A DNA stretch of 64,000 nt, from positions 186,001 through 250,000 of the forward strand of contig NZ_JABWRB020000004.1 in the NCBI RefSeq assembly GCF_014268745.2. Reading direction: 5' to 3'. Below the pieces are notes generated by a model. The model ran no database searches, had not been told where the DNA came from, and saw nothing but the letters and a program-made list of their open reading frames with translations. The stretch comes from Pseudomonas zanjanensis. GTDB taxonomy: Bacteria; Pseudomonadota; Gammaproteobacteria; Pseudomonadales; Pseudomonadaceae. The position numbers and the translations under genes are program-made. Positions 52,711-63,698 of this stretch are shown piece after piece (the first letter of the stretch is position 1; the number at the start of each line of letters is the position of its first letter).

Positions 52711-54153
52711 ATGTTCGACTTCCACCCCCGGCTCAAGCAGCGGTTCGCTGCCTTGCGCACGGGCGCCGAATTCTTTTCCCTGCGTTATGTGCGCGAATCC
52801 GGCCAGCATTTGTCCGTGCGCAAGAACGTCGCCGAACCGCCCAGCCTGAACCGTGATGAAGGTGCGATGCTCACCGTGCGGGTCAACGGGGTCGAAGCTT
52901 ATGCCGCCACCAACGACCTGTCCCAGGCCGGCCTGCAAGCAGCACTGCAACGCGCCGAGCACCACGCGCGCCAGCTCAAGCCCCACGCCCTGCTCGACCT
53001 GCGCGGGCAAGCGGTGTCCAGCGACCGCGCCGATTACTTCTCGCCGCATTTCGACCAGGCCTTCCCGCCGTTGAGCGACTGCTACCAACTGCTCGGCGAC
53101 GAATCGGCCGCGGTGCCCCGGGACGAACGCCTGGTGAACTGGCAAGCCAGCATCGGCCTGACCCAAGTCGAGCAGATCTACCTCAACAGTGCCGGCGCTG
53201 AACTGCGCCAGGCCCAACGCTTCATCTACCCGGCCCTGGACGTCACCGCCTTCGACGGTCACGACAGCCAGACCCGCACCCTGGGTCGGGAGAATTTCGG
53301 CCAACAAGGCGGCTTCGACGTGATCAGCCGCTGCGGCCTGATCGGCGCCGGGTCGAAAATCGCCGACCAGGCCCTGCAATTGCTGATGGCGCCGAACACC
53401 CCGCAAGGCCCCCGCGACCTACTGCTGATGCCCGACCAGATGATGCTGCAGATCCACGAGTCCATCGGCCATCCGCTGGAACTGGACCGCATCCTCGGGG
53501 ACGAGCGCAATTACGCCGGTACCAGCTTCGTCAAGGCCAGCGATTTCGGCCACCTGCAATACGGCTCCGATCTGCTAAACGTAACCTTCGACCCGGACAT
53601 TCCCGAAGAACTGGCAAGCTACAGCCATGACGACGACGGCAGCGCCGCCAGCAAGCAGTTCCTGATTCGCGAAGGCCTGCTGCTGCGTCCATTGGGCGGG
53701 GCACTGTCGCAATTCCGTGCCGGCCTGGACGGTGTCGCCAACAGCCGCGCCTGCGGCTGGAATCGGCCGCCCATCGACCGCATGGCGAACCTGAACATCG
53801 AGCCCGGCGACCAATCCCTGGAACAATTGATCCAGGGCATCGAGCACGGCGTGCTGATGCGCACCAACCGCTCCTGGTCCATCGATGATGCCCGCAACAA
53901 ATTCCAGTTCGGCTGCGAATGGGGCCAGTTGATCGAGAACGGCGAGCTCAAGGGCGTGGTGAAGAACCCCAACTACCGAGGCATTTCCGCGCAATTCTGG
54001 AAAAGCCTGCGCGCCGTGGGCGACGCCAGCACCTCGCAAGTCCTTGGCACGCCGAACTGCGGCAAGGGCGAACCGAACCAGGTCATCCGCGTCGGCCATG
54101 CATCGCCAGCCTGTGTGTTCAGCAATGTTGATGTGTTTGGGGGAGATGCCTGA
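52711..54153 (+). CDS. TldD-like metalloprotease
   Basis: A 480-residue TldD-family zinc protease. The catalytic motif HESIGHPLELDR (HExxxH type, about 249-260) is intact, and the GTSFVKASDFG segment that follows is typical. TldD/TldE act together on small peptides and RiPP precursors. AAGGAGG gives a very strong ribosome site. It overlaps the next gene by one base, so partner expression is tightly coupled. It is probably a paralogue of the housekeeping tldD (inference). Confidence 0.9.
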   Translation: MFDFHPRLKQRFAALRTGAEFFSLRYVRESGQHLSVRKNVAEPPSLNRDEGAMLTVRVNGVEAYAATNDLSQAGLQAALQRAEHHARQLKPHALLDLRGQAVSSDRADYFSPHFDQAFPPLSDCYQLLGDESAAVPRDERLVNWQASIGLTQVEQIYLNSAGAELRQAQRFIYPALDVTAFDGHDSQTRTLGRENFGQQGGFDVISRCGLIGAGSKIADQALQLLMAPNTPQGPRDLLLMPDQMMLQIHESIGHPLELDRILGDERNYAGTSFVKASDFGHLQYGSDLLNVTFDPDIPEELASYSHDDDGSAASKQFLIREGLLLRPLGGALSQFRAGLDGVANSRACGWNRPPIDRMANLNIEPGDQSLEQLIQGIEHGVLMRTNRSWSIDDARNKFQFGCEWGQLIENGELKGVVKNPNYRGISAQFWKSLRAVGDASTSQVLGTPNCGKGEPNQVIRVGHASPACVFSNVDVFGGDA

Positions 54154-55490
54154 TGAGCACCACCAATAATCAGGCCGAGGCATTCAAGGTTCTGGTCGAC
54201 TGGCTGCGCGGCGCCCTGCGTACGCCTGAACAGTTCACCCTCGGCTACGCCGCCGAATCCTCGGCCTTCGTGCGTTTCAACCACGGCAAGGTCCGCCAGG
54301 CCGGGCAGGTGCAGCAGGCCAATATCAGCTTCAAATTGATCGACGACGGTCGCCACGCCGACTTGCAGATTACGCTGTCCGGCGACCCCGAGGCCGATGT
54401 GCAACGCCTGTCCGAAGGCTTGCAGCAACTGCGCGAAACCTTGCCGCTGCTGCCCCGCGATCCGTACCTGCTGCTCAACCATCATCACTGGCAGAGCAAC
54501 AATGTGCAGGACCATCCGCTGCCCGAGACGGAGCAGGCCGTTGCCGAAATCACCCGCGCCGCCGAAGGCCTGGACCTGGTGGGCTTCTACGCCGCCGGGC
54601 CCATCAGCCGAGGTTTCGCCAGTTCTTCGGGCGCGTTCGGCTGGCATCAGGCCAACAGCTTCAACTTCGATTTCAGCCTGTTCCATGACAACGGCCAGGC
54701 AGTGAAAGCCAGCTACGCCGGGCATGTGTGGAGCAGCGAAGGATTTGCCCAACGTTTCGAGCAGGCCCGCGAGCAACTGGCGTTTCTCGGCCGCCCGCTG
54801 CGCACGTTGCCGCCCGGCGAATACCGCGCCTATCTGGCGCCGGCCGCCCTGGAAGAGATCATGGGCATGCTCAGTTGGGGCGGGTTCTCGGCCCAGGCCA
54901 TTGCCAGCAAACAGAGCCCGCTGCAGAAGTTCTATGCTGGCGAAGCCCACTTCAGTCCCAACGTGTGGCTCACGGAGCAGGTCAGCGGCTCCCTGAGCCC
55001 GGCGTTTTCCGACGAAGGTTATCCCCGCGACGACCTGGGGCTGATCGCCAAGGGCATGGCCAACGCACAATTGGTCAACTCCCGCAGCGCCGCCGAATAC
55101 GGCCTCGCGGCCAACGGCGCCAGCCGCTACGAATACCCCACGGCGCTGGACATGCAGGGCGGGCAACTGGAGCAGAAGTACATCCTTGAAGCACTTGGCA
55201 CAGGGTTGTACATCAGCAACCTCTGGTACCTGAACTACTCGGACCAACCGGCGGCACGCCTGACCGGCATGACCCGTTTCGCCACGTTCTGGGTCGAGAA
55301 CGGCCAGATCCAGGCACCGGTCAGCACGATGCGTTTCGACGACAGCGTCTACAGCCTGCTGGGCTCGCAACTCGAAGCGCTGACCCGAGAGCGGGAACTT
55401 CTGCTCTCGGCCAGCACCTACAGCCAGCGGGCCACGGCCTCGATGTTGTTGCCGGGGGCGTTGGTGAAGCGGTTGACCTTGACGCTGTAG
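54153..55490 (+). CDS. TldE/PmbA-like partner protein
   Basis: A 445-residue PmbA/TldE family protein lacking the HExxxH motif, as expected for the non-catalytic partner. The family core is visible in the segments FTLGYAAESSAFVRFNHGKVRQ and GLYISNLWYLNYSDQPAARLTGMTR. The start overlaps the tldD-like stop (TGATG). Substrate unknown; no precursor-peptide gene is evident beside it. Confidence 0.88.
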   Translation: MSTTNNQAEAFKVLVDWLRGALRTPEQFTLGYAAESSAFVRFNHGKVRQAGQVQQANISFKLIDDGRHADLQITLSGDPEADVQRLSEGLQQLRETLPLLPRDPYLLLNHHHWQSNNVQDHPLPETEQAVAEITRAAEGLDLVGFYAAGPISRGFASSSGAFGWHQANSFNFDFSLFHDNGQAVKASYAGHVWSSEGFAQRFEQAREQLAFLGRPLRTLPPGEYRAYLAPAALEEIMGMLSWGGFSAQAIASKQSPLQKFYAGEAHFSPNVWLTEQVSGSLSPAFSDEGYPRDDLGLIAKGMANAQLVNSRSAAEYGLAANGASRYEYPTALDMQGGQLEQKYILEALGTGLYISNLWYLNYSDQPAARLTGMTRFATFWVENGQIQAPVSTMRFDDSVYSLLGSQLEALTRERELLLSASTYSQRATASMLLPGALVKRLTLTL

Positions 55491-55515
55491 CATCAAGAAG
55501 GTGGCTTCCACCTCC

Positions 55516-55647
55516 TGTGGCGAGGGAGCTTGCTCCCGCTCGGCTGCGAAGCAGTCGTAATCCAGGCGACGCGATCTTTCGGGCACACCGTGTTGGCCGG
55601 TTTTGGGGGTGCTTCGCCCCCCAGCGGGAGCAAGCTCCCTCGCCACA
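55516..55647. repeat. REP doublet, family B, with conserved inner core
   Basis: Same layout and inner sequence as 47863-47994 and 57197-57327, between the tldE-like gene and the MFS gene. Confidence 0.9.
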
Positions 55648-55733
55648 AGAGCTTCCTTGCCACAGGTAACTGTTCATTTTTTAAAAGATCCCCTCGCCCC
55701 AGGTAATTGTTCACTTTTCATACAAGAGGTCCC

Positions 55734-57161
55734 ATGCCCAACCGCGCCCCGCTCGACGCCGTCACCGCCCGCTGGCTTCCGTGGGTCGTGGCGATTGCCT
55801 TCTTCATGCAGTCCCTGGACGGGACCATCCTCAACACCGCCCTGCCCGCCATGGCCAGCGACCTGGCGGAAAACCCGCTGCGCATGCAAGGCGTGATCAT
55901 TGCCTACATGCTCACCGTGGCGTTGCTGATCCCGGCGTCGGGCTGGATCGCCGACCGCTTCGGCACCAAGAAGATTTTCTTCGGGGCGATCCTGCTGTTC
56001 AGCTTCGGCTCACTGCTGTGCGCCTTGTCCAATTCGTTGAGCATGCTGATCGGCGCCCGGGTCGTCCAAGGCCTGGGCGGTGCGCTGATGCTGCCGGTGG
56101 GCAGGCTGGTGGTGCTGCGGGCGTATCCGCGCTCGGAACTGGTGCGGATCATGGGTTTCATCACGATCCCTGGCCTGCTCGGCCCACTGATCGGCCCGAC
56201 CATGGGCGGCTGGATGGTGGAATACCTGACCTGGCACTGGATCTTCATCATCAACCTGCCGGTGGGCGTGATCGGCTGCTACGCGGTGTGGAAATTCATC
56301 CCCGACCTGCGTGGCAGCGAGCGCACGCGGTTCGATGGGCTGGGGTTCCTGCTGTTCGGCGCGGCGATGGTGCTGATTACCATCGCCATGGAAGGCCTGG
56401 GTGAACTGCACTTGCCGCACCTACGGGTGATGTTGCTGCTGTTCGGCGGCATGGCCTGCTTGGCGGCCTATTGGCTGCGGGCCGGGCACGTCGAAAATGC
56501 GCTGTTTCCACCGTCGTTGTTCAAGACCCGGACCTTCGCCGTCGGTATTCTCGGCAACCTCTTCGCGCGCCTGGGCAGCGGTGCCTTGCCGTTCCTGGTG
56601 CCGTTGCTGCTGCAAGTCGCCCTGGGTTATTCACCGTCCCAGGCCGGCATGAGCATGCTGCCCCTGGCGGCGGCGGCCATGGTCGCCAAATCCGTGGCCC
56701 GACCGCTGATCGAACGCTTTGGCTACCGCGCCGTGTTGACCAGCAACACCCTGGCCCTGGGCCTGATGCTGGCGAGCATGGGCCTGGTCAGCGAACAGAC
56801 GCCGTACTGGCTGCTGCTGGCGCAACTGGCGGTGCTGGGGGCGATCAACTCGCTGCAATTCACCGCGATGAACACCGTGACCCTGATCGACCTGGACGAC
56901 GCCAGCGCCAGCAGCGGCAACAGCCTGTTGTCGGTGGTGGCGCAACTGTCCCTGAGCCTCGGCGTGGCCTGCGCCGGCGCGCTGCTGGGCGGCTTTACCG
57001 CCCAAGTGGGCAACGATGGGGTGGAGACGGTGCTGGGCGCATTCCAACTGACGTTCGTGACGGTGGGGATCATGGCGATGCTGGCGGCGACGATCTTTTC
57101 CCAGTTGTCGAAGCAGGATGGGCGGCGGGACAAGCGGCCGGATGAGCATATCGAGCATTAG
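55734..57161 (+). CDS. MFS multidrug exporter (DHA2 / EmrB-like)
   Basis: A 475-residue inner-membrane proton-coupled exporter with about 14 membrane segments. Motif D1-like SLDGTILNTALPAMA lies at about 26-40, motif A GWIADRFGTKK at about 70-80, and the motif C region GFITIPGLLGPLIGPTMGGW further on. Closest in type to MdtD/HsrA. The start MPNRAPLDAVTAR (55734) follows AAGAGG. Substrate unknown; no adjacent membrane-fusion protein. Confidence 0.88.
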   Translation: MPNRAPLDAVTARWLPWVVAIAFFMQSLDGTILNTALPAMASDLAENPLRMQGVIIAYMLTVALLIPASGWIADRFGTKKIFFGAILLFSFGSLLCALSNSLSMLIGARVVQGLGGALMLPVGRLVVLRAYPRSELVRIMGFITIPGLLGPLIGPTMGGWMVEYLTWHWIFIINLPVGVIGCYAVWKFIPDLRGSERTRFDGLGFLLFGAAMVLITIAMEGLGELHLPHLRVMLLLFGGMACLAAYWLRAGHVENALFPPSLFKTRTFAVGILGNLFARLGSGALPFLVPLLLQVALGYSPSQAGMSMLPLAAAAMVAKSVARPLIERFGYRAVLTSNTLALGLMLASMGLVSEQTPYWLLLAQLAVLGAINSLQFTAMNTVTLIDLDDASASSGNSLLSVVAQLSLSLGVACAGALLGGFTAQVGNDGVETVLGAFQLTFVTVGIMAMLAATIFSQLSKQDGRRDKRPDEHIEH

Positions 57162-57196
57162 ATAGGACTCGGACTGTTTTAAGGCTTCAGGGCTTT

Positions 57197-57327
57197 TGTG
57201 GCGAGGGAGCTTGCTCCCGCTCGGCTGCGCAGCAGACGCAATCCAGGCGACGCGAACTTCCAGGGGCACCGTGTTGGCCGGTTTGGGGCCGCTTCGCGCC
57301 CCAGCGGGAGCAAGCTCCCTCGCCACA
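57197..57327. repeat. REP doublet, family B, with conserved inner core
   Basis: Third copy of the long family B element, between the MFS gene and dbpA. Confidence 0.9.
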
Positions 57328-57433
57328 GGGAATTCGCCCACTTCAGAACTGCGCCACAGCTCGTCCAGAACTTTCGAAGAAAGTGGCACGAGGCTGCTAC
57401 ACTGCGCGACATTTTGTTTTGCAGGCCAGTCCC

Positions 57434-58819
<1,386 letters not shown>

Positions 58820-58847
58820 AGCGATCTCCAACCCAACAGAGATCCCT

Positions 58848-58936
58848 TGTGGGAGCGGGCTTGCTCGCGAATGCGGAGGACCAGTCGATTCAATGTCGAC
58901 TGACCCACCGCCTTCGCGAGCAAGCCCGCTCCCACA
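58848..58936. repeat. REP doublet, family A (dbpA-flavoprotein gap)
   Basis: Forward copy from 58848, reverse copy 58913-58936. Confidence 0.9.
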
Positions 58937-58980
58937 TTGGTTTGTCGGTGAACATTAAATTTTTGTGCGAGGACACCGTT

Positions 58981-60159
58981 TTGCGCTCTACCGAAGTCGT
59001 GATCATTGGCGCTGGCGCCGCAGGGTTGATGTGCGCGCTGACCGCGGCCGCGCGCGGGCGGCAGGTGATGTTGCTGGACCACGCCAACAAGGCCGGCAAG
59101 AAAATCCTCATGTCGGGCGGCGGGCGCTGCAATTTCACCAACATGTACACCGAGCCGGGCAATTTCCTGTCGCAGAACCCGCACTTCTGCAAGTCGGCCC
59201 TGGCCCGCTACACCCAGTGGGATTTCATCGCGCTGGTGGCCAAGCACGGCGTGCCTTATCACGAAAAAAAGCTCGGCCAGTTGTTCTGCGATAACAAGTC
59301 CAGCGACATCCTCGGCCTGCTGTTGGATGAATGCGACCAGGCCGGCGTCAGCCTGCACCTGGACACCTCGATCACGCAGATCGAAAAAGCCGACGACGGC
59401 TACCGGCTGCAAACCACCCTCGGCGCCCTCGCCTGCCAATCCCTGGTGATTGCCACGGGCGGGCTGTCGATCCCCACGCTCGGGGCAACCGGCTTCGGTT
59501 ATCAGGTGGCAAAACAGTTTGGCCACGAACTGCTGCCGACCCGCGCCGGCCTGGTGCCGTTCACCATCACTGATCAGCTCAAGGCCCTGTGCACTGAACT
59601 CTCGGGCACCTCGGTAGATTGCCTGGTGAGCTGCAACGACCAGAGTTTTCGCGAGAATATCCTGTTCACCCATCGCGGCCTGAGCGGCCCGGCGATCCTG
59701 CAGATTTCCTCGTTCTGGGAACCAGGGGACACGGTGCAGATCAACCTGCTGCCCGACCACGATGTGCCGCAATGGCTGCAACAGCAACAGGCCGAACGCC
59801 CCAACAGCGAACTCAAGACCCTGCTGGGCGAATTGTTCACCAAGAAAATGGCCAACCTGCTGGCCGACACTTGGTTCGTGTCCAAACCCATGAAGCAATA
59901 CACCCACGCAGAGCTGGCGGACATCGCCGAGAAACTGGCGAGCTGGAATGTCGTTCCCGCCGGCACCGAAGGCTACCGCACCGCCGAAGTCACACTCGGC
60001 GGCGTCGACACCCGGGAAGTCTCGTCCAAGACCATGGAGTCGCTGAAAAGCCCGGGCCTGTATTTCATCGGCGAAGTGCTGGACGTCACCGGGCACCTGG
60101 GCGGGTTCAATTTCCAGTGGGCCTGGGCTTCCGGGTATGCGGCGGCGCAGTACGTCTGA
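58981..60159 (+). CDS. HI0933/YhiN-family flavoprotein
   Basis: A 392-residue NAD(P)/FAD-dependent oxidoreductase of the HI0933 family, unknown substrate. FAD motif VVIIGAGAAGLMCA (about 6-19), the family signature KAGKKILMSGGGRCNFTN (about 38-55), and C-terminal ETGTEGYRTAEVT-like AGTEGYRTAEVTLGGV and GLYFIGEVLDVTGHLGGFNFQWAWASG segments are present. I chose TTG 58981 with GAGGA 8 nt upstream; a GTG at 58949 lacks a ribosome site. Confidence 0.87.
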   Translation: MRSTEVVIIGAGAAGLMCALTAAARGRQVMLLDHANKAGKKILMSGGGRCNFTNMYTEPGNFLSQNPHFCKSALARYTQWDFIALVAKHGVPYHEKKLGQLFCDNKSSDILGLLLDECDQAGVSLHLDTSITQIEKADDGYRLQTTLGALACQSLVIATGGLSIPTLGATGFGYQVAKQFGHELLPTRAGLVPFTITDQLKALCTELSGTSVDCLVSCNDQSFRENILFTHRGLSGPAILQISSFWEPGDTVQINLLPDHDVPQWLQQQQAERPNSELKTLLGELFTKKMANLLADTWFVSKPMKQYTHAELADIAEKLASWNVVPAGTEGYRTAEVTLGGVDTREVSSKTMESLKSPGLYFIGEVLDVTGHLGGFNFQWAWASGYAAAQYV

Positions 60160-60191
60160 GCCGACACGACTCGAATGTGGGTAATAAACCC

Positions 60192-60280
60192 TGTGGGAGC
60201 GGGCTTGCTCGCGAAGGCGGTGTATCAGGCAATTCAATAGCGGCTGACACACCGCTTTCGCGAGCAAGCCCGCTCCCACA
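60192..60280. repeat. REP doublet, family A
   Basis: Forward copy from 60192, reverse copy 60257-60280, with matching inner arms (gcggtgtatcag / ctgacacaccgc). Confidence 0.9.
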
Positions 60281-60395
60281 GTAGCTCGGCGGCGGACATC
60301 GGAACACTTTTTGCTGCCAGATGTGATCGCCGCCATTGCGTCGGCGTCATTACTGCCTCAATTTAGCGTCATTGCCCGTCAGGCCCGTGCACTTC

Positions 60396-62579
60396 ATGTC
60401 AGCGAACTCGTTTAGCCAGTCTTTGCGTCGCCTTTGGGCGTTGGATAAGTTCAGTTATAGCGTGCGGGTCTTCATCGCCCTGACCGGCAGCATGGGGTTG
60501 TGTTGGTACCTGGACGAGATGGCGCTGCTGATTCCCTTGTTCCTGGGCATCATCGCCAGCGCCCTGGCCGAGACCGACGACAGTTGGCAAGGCCGCCTCA
60601 ATGCGCTGGCAGTCACGCTGCTGTGTTTCAGCACCGCAGCGCTGTCGGTGGAGTTGCTGTTTCCCTACCCCATCCTGTTCATCGTCGCCCTGGCCCTGGC
60701 GGCATTCGGCCTGACCATGCTTGGCGCCTTGGGCGAACGTTATGGCGCAATTGCCTCGGCCACCCTGATTCTTTCGGTCTACACCATGATCGGCGTGGAC
60801 CAGCGCGGCGTCGCCGTCAACGATTTCTGGCACGAACCCCTGCTATTGGTCGCCGGTGCCGCGTGGTACGGCGTGCTGTCGGTCGTGTGGCAGGCATTGT
60901 TTTCCAACCAGCCGGTGCAGCAAAGCCTGGCGCGGCTGTTTCGCGAACTGGGACGCTACCTCAAGCTCAAATCATCGCTCCTGGAGCCGATCCGCCAACT
61001 GGACATCGAAGCACGCCGCCTGGAGCTGGCCCAGCAAAACGGTCGGGTGGTCGCTGCGCTCAACAGCGCGAAGGAAATCATCCTGCACCGCGTCGGCAAT
61101 GGCCGGCCCGGCTCGAAGGTCAGCCGCTACCTGAAGCTGTACTTCCTGGCCCAGGACATCCACGAACGGGCCAGCTCGTCCCACTATCCCTACAACGCCC
61201 TGGCCGAGGCGTTCTTCCACAGCGACGTGCTGTTCCGCTGCCAACGCCTGCTGCGCCAGCAAGGCAAGGCCTGCCAGGCGCTGGCCGAATCGATCCAACT
61301 GCGCCAGCCATTCATCTACGACGATACTTTTGCCGAAGCCCTCAACGACCTGCACGCGTCCCTCGAACACCTGCGCATCCAGAGCAACCCGGCCTGGCGC
61401 GGCTTGCTGCGGTCGTTGCGAGCCCTGTCGGTGAACCTGGGCACCATGGACCGCCTGCTCAGCGACGCGAGCAACCCCGACGCCCTGGCCGACGCCACCG
61501 ACAGCAGCCTGCTGGACCGCTCGCCGCGCAATCTCAAGGACGTCTGGCTGCGCTTGCGTACGCAGCTCACGCCCACCTCGCTGCTGTTCCGCCATGCCCT
61601 GCGCTTGCCCCTGGCCCTGAGCGTGGGCTACGCCATGGTGCACCTGATCCACCCGTCCCAGGGCTATTGGATCATCCTCACCACGCTGTTCGTCTGCCAG
61701 CCCAACTACGGCGCCACCCGGCGCAAGCTCGGCCAGCGGATCATCGGCACCGCCATCGGCCTGACCGTGGCCTGGGCGCTGTTCGACCTGTTTCCCAATC
61801 CGCTGGTGCAATCGTGCTTCGCCATTGCCGCCGGGGTGGTGTTCTTTACCAACCGCACCACCCGCTACACCCTGGCGACGGCGGCGATCACCGTCATGGT
61901 GCTGTTCTGCTTCAACCAGGTGGGCGACGGCTACGGGCTGCTGCTGCCACGGTTGTTCGATACCTTGCTGGGCAGCCTGATCGCCGGGCTGGCGGTGTTC
62001 CTGTTCCTGCCCGACTGGCAAGGTCGGCGGCTGAACAAGGTGTTGGCCAACACGCTGACCTGCAACAGCATTTACCTGCGCCAGATCATGCAGCAATACG
62101 CTGCCGGCAAAAGCGACGACCTGGCTTATCGCCTGGCCCGACGCAACGCCCACAACGCCGATGCCGCGCTGTCCACCACGCTGGCCAACATGCTGATGGA
62201 GCCGGGGCACTTCCGCAAGGAAGCCGACGTGGGCTTCCGCTTCCTGGTGCTGTCCCACACCCTGCTCAGCTACCTGTCAGGCCTGGGCGCCCATCGCGGC
62301 ACCGAGTTGCCGACGCAAGTACGCGAACAATTGATCGACGGTGCCGGGGTGAAACTGGCGGCGAGCATCGACGAAATCGCACAAGGCCTGGCAAGCAAAC
62401 AGCCGATCGCGATCCAGAGCGATGAAGAGGAAGCCCTGGCCAGTGAGTTGGAGCAGATGCCCGATGAGATCGACGAAGGACAGCGGTTGGTGCAGACGCA
62501 ATTGGGGTTGATCTGTCGGCAGCTGGGGCCGTTGCGCACGTTGGCGGCGCATCTGATCAAGGATACTGGCGAGGCTTGA
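60396..62579 (+). CDS. YccS/YhfK-family FUSC membrane protein
   Basis: A 727-residue inner-membrane protein of the YccS type. Two hydrophobic blocks (about 25-165 and about 415-560), each with several membrane segments, frame a cytoplasmic helical domain. The second block carries the FUSC signature around GYWIILTTLFVCQPNYGATRRKLGQRIIGT. Aromatic-acid or aminoarenoate efflux is proposed for relatives; function here is unproven. ATG 60396 (MSANSFSQSLRRLWALD) fits the family start, though its ribosome site is weak. Confidence 0.88.
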   Translation: MSANSFSQSLRRLWALDKFSYSVRVFIALTGSMGLCWYLDEMALLIPLFLGIIASALAETDDSWQGRLNALAVTLLCFSTAALSVELLFPYPILFIVALALAAFGLTMLGALGERYGAIASATLILSVYTMIGVDQRGVAVNDFWHEPLLLVAGAAWYGVLSVVWQALFSNQPVQQSLARLFRELGRYLKLKSSLLEPIRQLDIEARRLELAQQNGRVVAALNSAKEIILHRVGNGRPGSKVSRYLKLYFLAQDIHERASSSHYPYNALAEAFFHSDVLFRCQRLLRQQGKACQALAESIQLRQPFIYDDTFAEALNDLHASLEHLRIQSNPAWRGLLRSLRALSVNLGTMDRLLSDASNPDALADATDSSLLDRSPRNLKDVWLRLRTQLTPTSLLFRHALRLPLALSVGYAMVHLIHPSQGYWIILTTLFVCQPNYGATRRKLGQRIIGTAIGLTVAWALFDLFPNPLVQSCFAIAAGVVFFTNRTTRYTLATAAITVMVLFCFNQVGDGYGLLLPRLFDTLLGSLIAGLAVFLFLPDWQGRRLNKVLANTLTCNSIYLRQIMQQYAAGKSDDLAYRLARRNAHNADAALSTTLANMLMEPGHFRKEADVGFRFLVLSHTLLSYLSGLGAHRGTELPTQVREQLIDGAGVKLAASIDEIAQGLASKQPIAIQSDEEEALASELEQMPDEIDEGQRLVQTQLGLICRQLGPLRTLAAHLIKDTGEA

Positions 62580-62604
62580 GGGTTGTGGTGAATGGGCCGC
62601 CCCC

Positions 62605-62669
62605 TTCGCGAGCAAGCCCGCTCCCACAGGAGTACGCATTCCAAATGTGGGAGCGGGCTTGCTCGCGAA
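62605..62669. repeat. REP doublet, family A (short spacer)
   Basis: Reverse copy 62605-62628, forward copy 62646-62669, between convergent genes. Same short-spacer form as 40301-40364. Confidence 0.9.
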
Positions 62670-62700
62670 GAGGCCAGTCCAGGCAAATCAACCTTTAAGC

Positions 62701-63438
62701 TCACATACCATGTTGCTTGAGCAACCGGTCATAACTCCCATCCGCCTTCATCGCCGCGATCGCCCGATCGAACCCGGCCACGATCTGCTCATGCTCCGGG
62801 TTCTTCAGGCTGACCAGGATGTGCAGGCTGTTTTCGCTCAAGGGCTTGGGCAGGAACTCCACGGCGCTGCGCACCGTGGGCGATTCACGGGCCAGGTAAT
62901 AGCGGGCGACGTACTCGTCCTCCAGGGTCAACTTCACCCGGTCGGCCGCCAGCATGCGCACTGCCATGGCGAAATTGTGCACCGGCACTTTCTGCATTTT
63001 CGGGTCTTCGTCGAACGCCTTGGAATAGGCGTAACCGCGCACCACGGCGATGGGATACGCACGCAACTGGGGCAGGCTATCAAACTGGATCGCTTCGTCC
63101 TTGCGCTTGATGAAGCGCACGCGGTTGAGCAGGTATTCGGCCGAGAACCGGCCTATGTGCGTGCGCTCCTCGCTGTACCAGGCATTGATCAGCACATCAT
63201 AGCGGCCCTCGCCGATACCCAGCATCGCCCGGGCCCAGGGCACTTGTTCGAAGTCCGTGGCATAACCGGCCCGCGCCAGGGCCGTGCTGACGATGTCGGT
63301 CGCCAGGCCGCCATTGATCAGGGTGGAATCGGTAAAGGGCGGCCAGGCATCGGCAACCAGGCGCAACTTCTGCGCACAGGCCTCGTAGCTCAGCAACAGC
63401 AACCCGATCAATGCAAGAGCTCGATGCAATCGCGGCAT
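62701..63438 (-). CDS. Periplasmic amino-acid-type substrate-binding protein
   Basis: A 245-residue type 3 solute-binding (PBPb) protein with signal peptide MPRLHRALALIGLLLLSYEACA. LRLVADAWPPFTDSTLINGGLATDIV is the usual first lobe. It is an orphan with no permease or ATPase, so it could be a signalling or sensory binding protein. ATG 63438 has AAGG 9 nt upstream; the ATG nine bases earlier abuts that site and is unlikely. Confidence 0.85.
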   Translation of the reverse strand: MPRLHRALALIGLLLLSYEACAQKLRLVADAWPPFTDSTLINGGLATDIVSTALARAGYATDFEQVPWARAMLGIGEGRYDVLINAWYSEERTHIGRFSAEYLLNRVRFIKRKDEAIQFDSLPQLRAYPIAVVRGYAYSKAFDEDPKMQKVPVHNFAMAVRMLAADRVKLTLEDEYVARYYLARESPTVRSAVEFLPKPLSENSLHILVSLKNPEHEQIVAGFDRAIAAMKADGSYDRLLKQHGM

Positions 63439-63698
63439 GCCAAACATCCTTGACGGGTTCAAAGCCCGGTTTGTTTTTAGCCCAAACCCAACGGGCATCC
63501 TCGGACACCCGGTCCTAACATTAGCTCATTGGAACCGCTGCGCAGCGCTGCCATGAAGATTACACAAAGACGACAGTCCCGCGACAAAGGAATGATGGCA
63601 TTTTGGTCTTTGTCACAGATTTTCGGGTCGTGCAAGCAAGAGACTTCCGAGCCAAGCACGCTTACTATCGGCATCAGGTTCTTCAGGAAATTCAAAAA

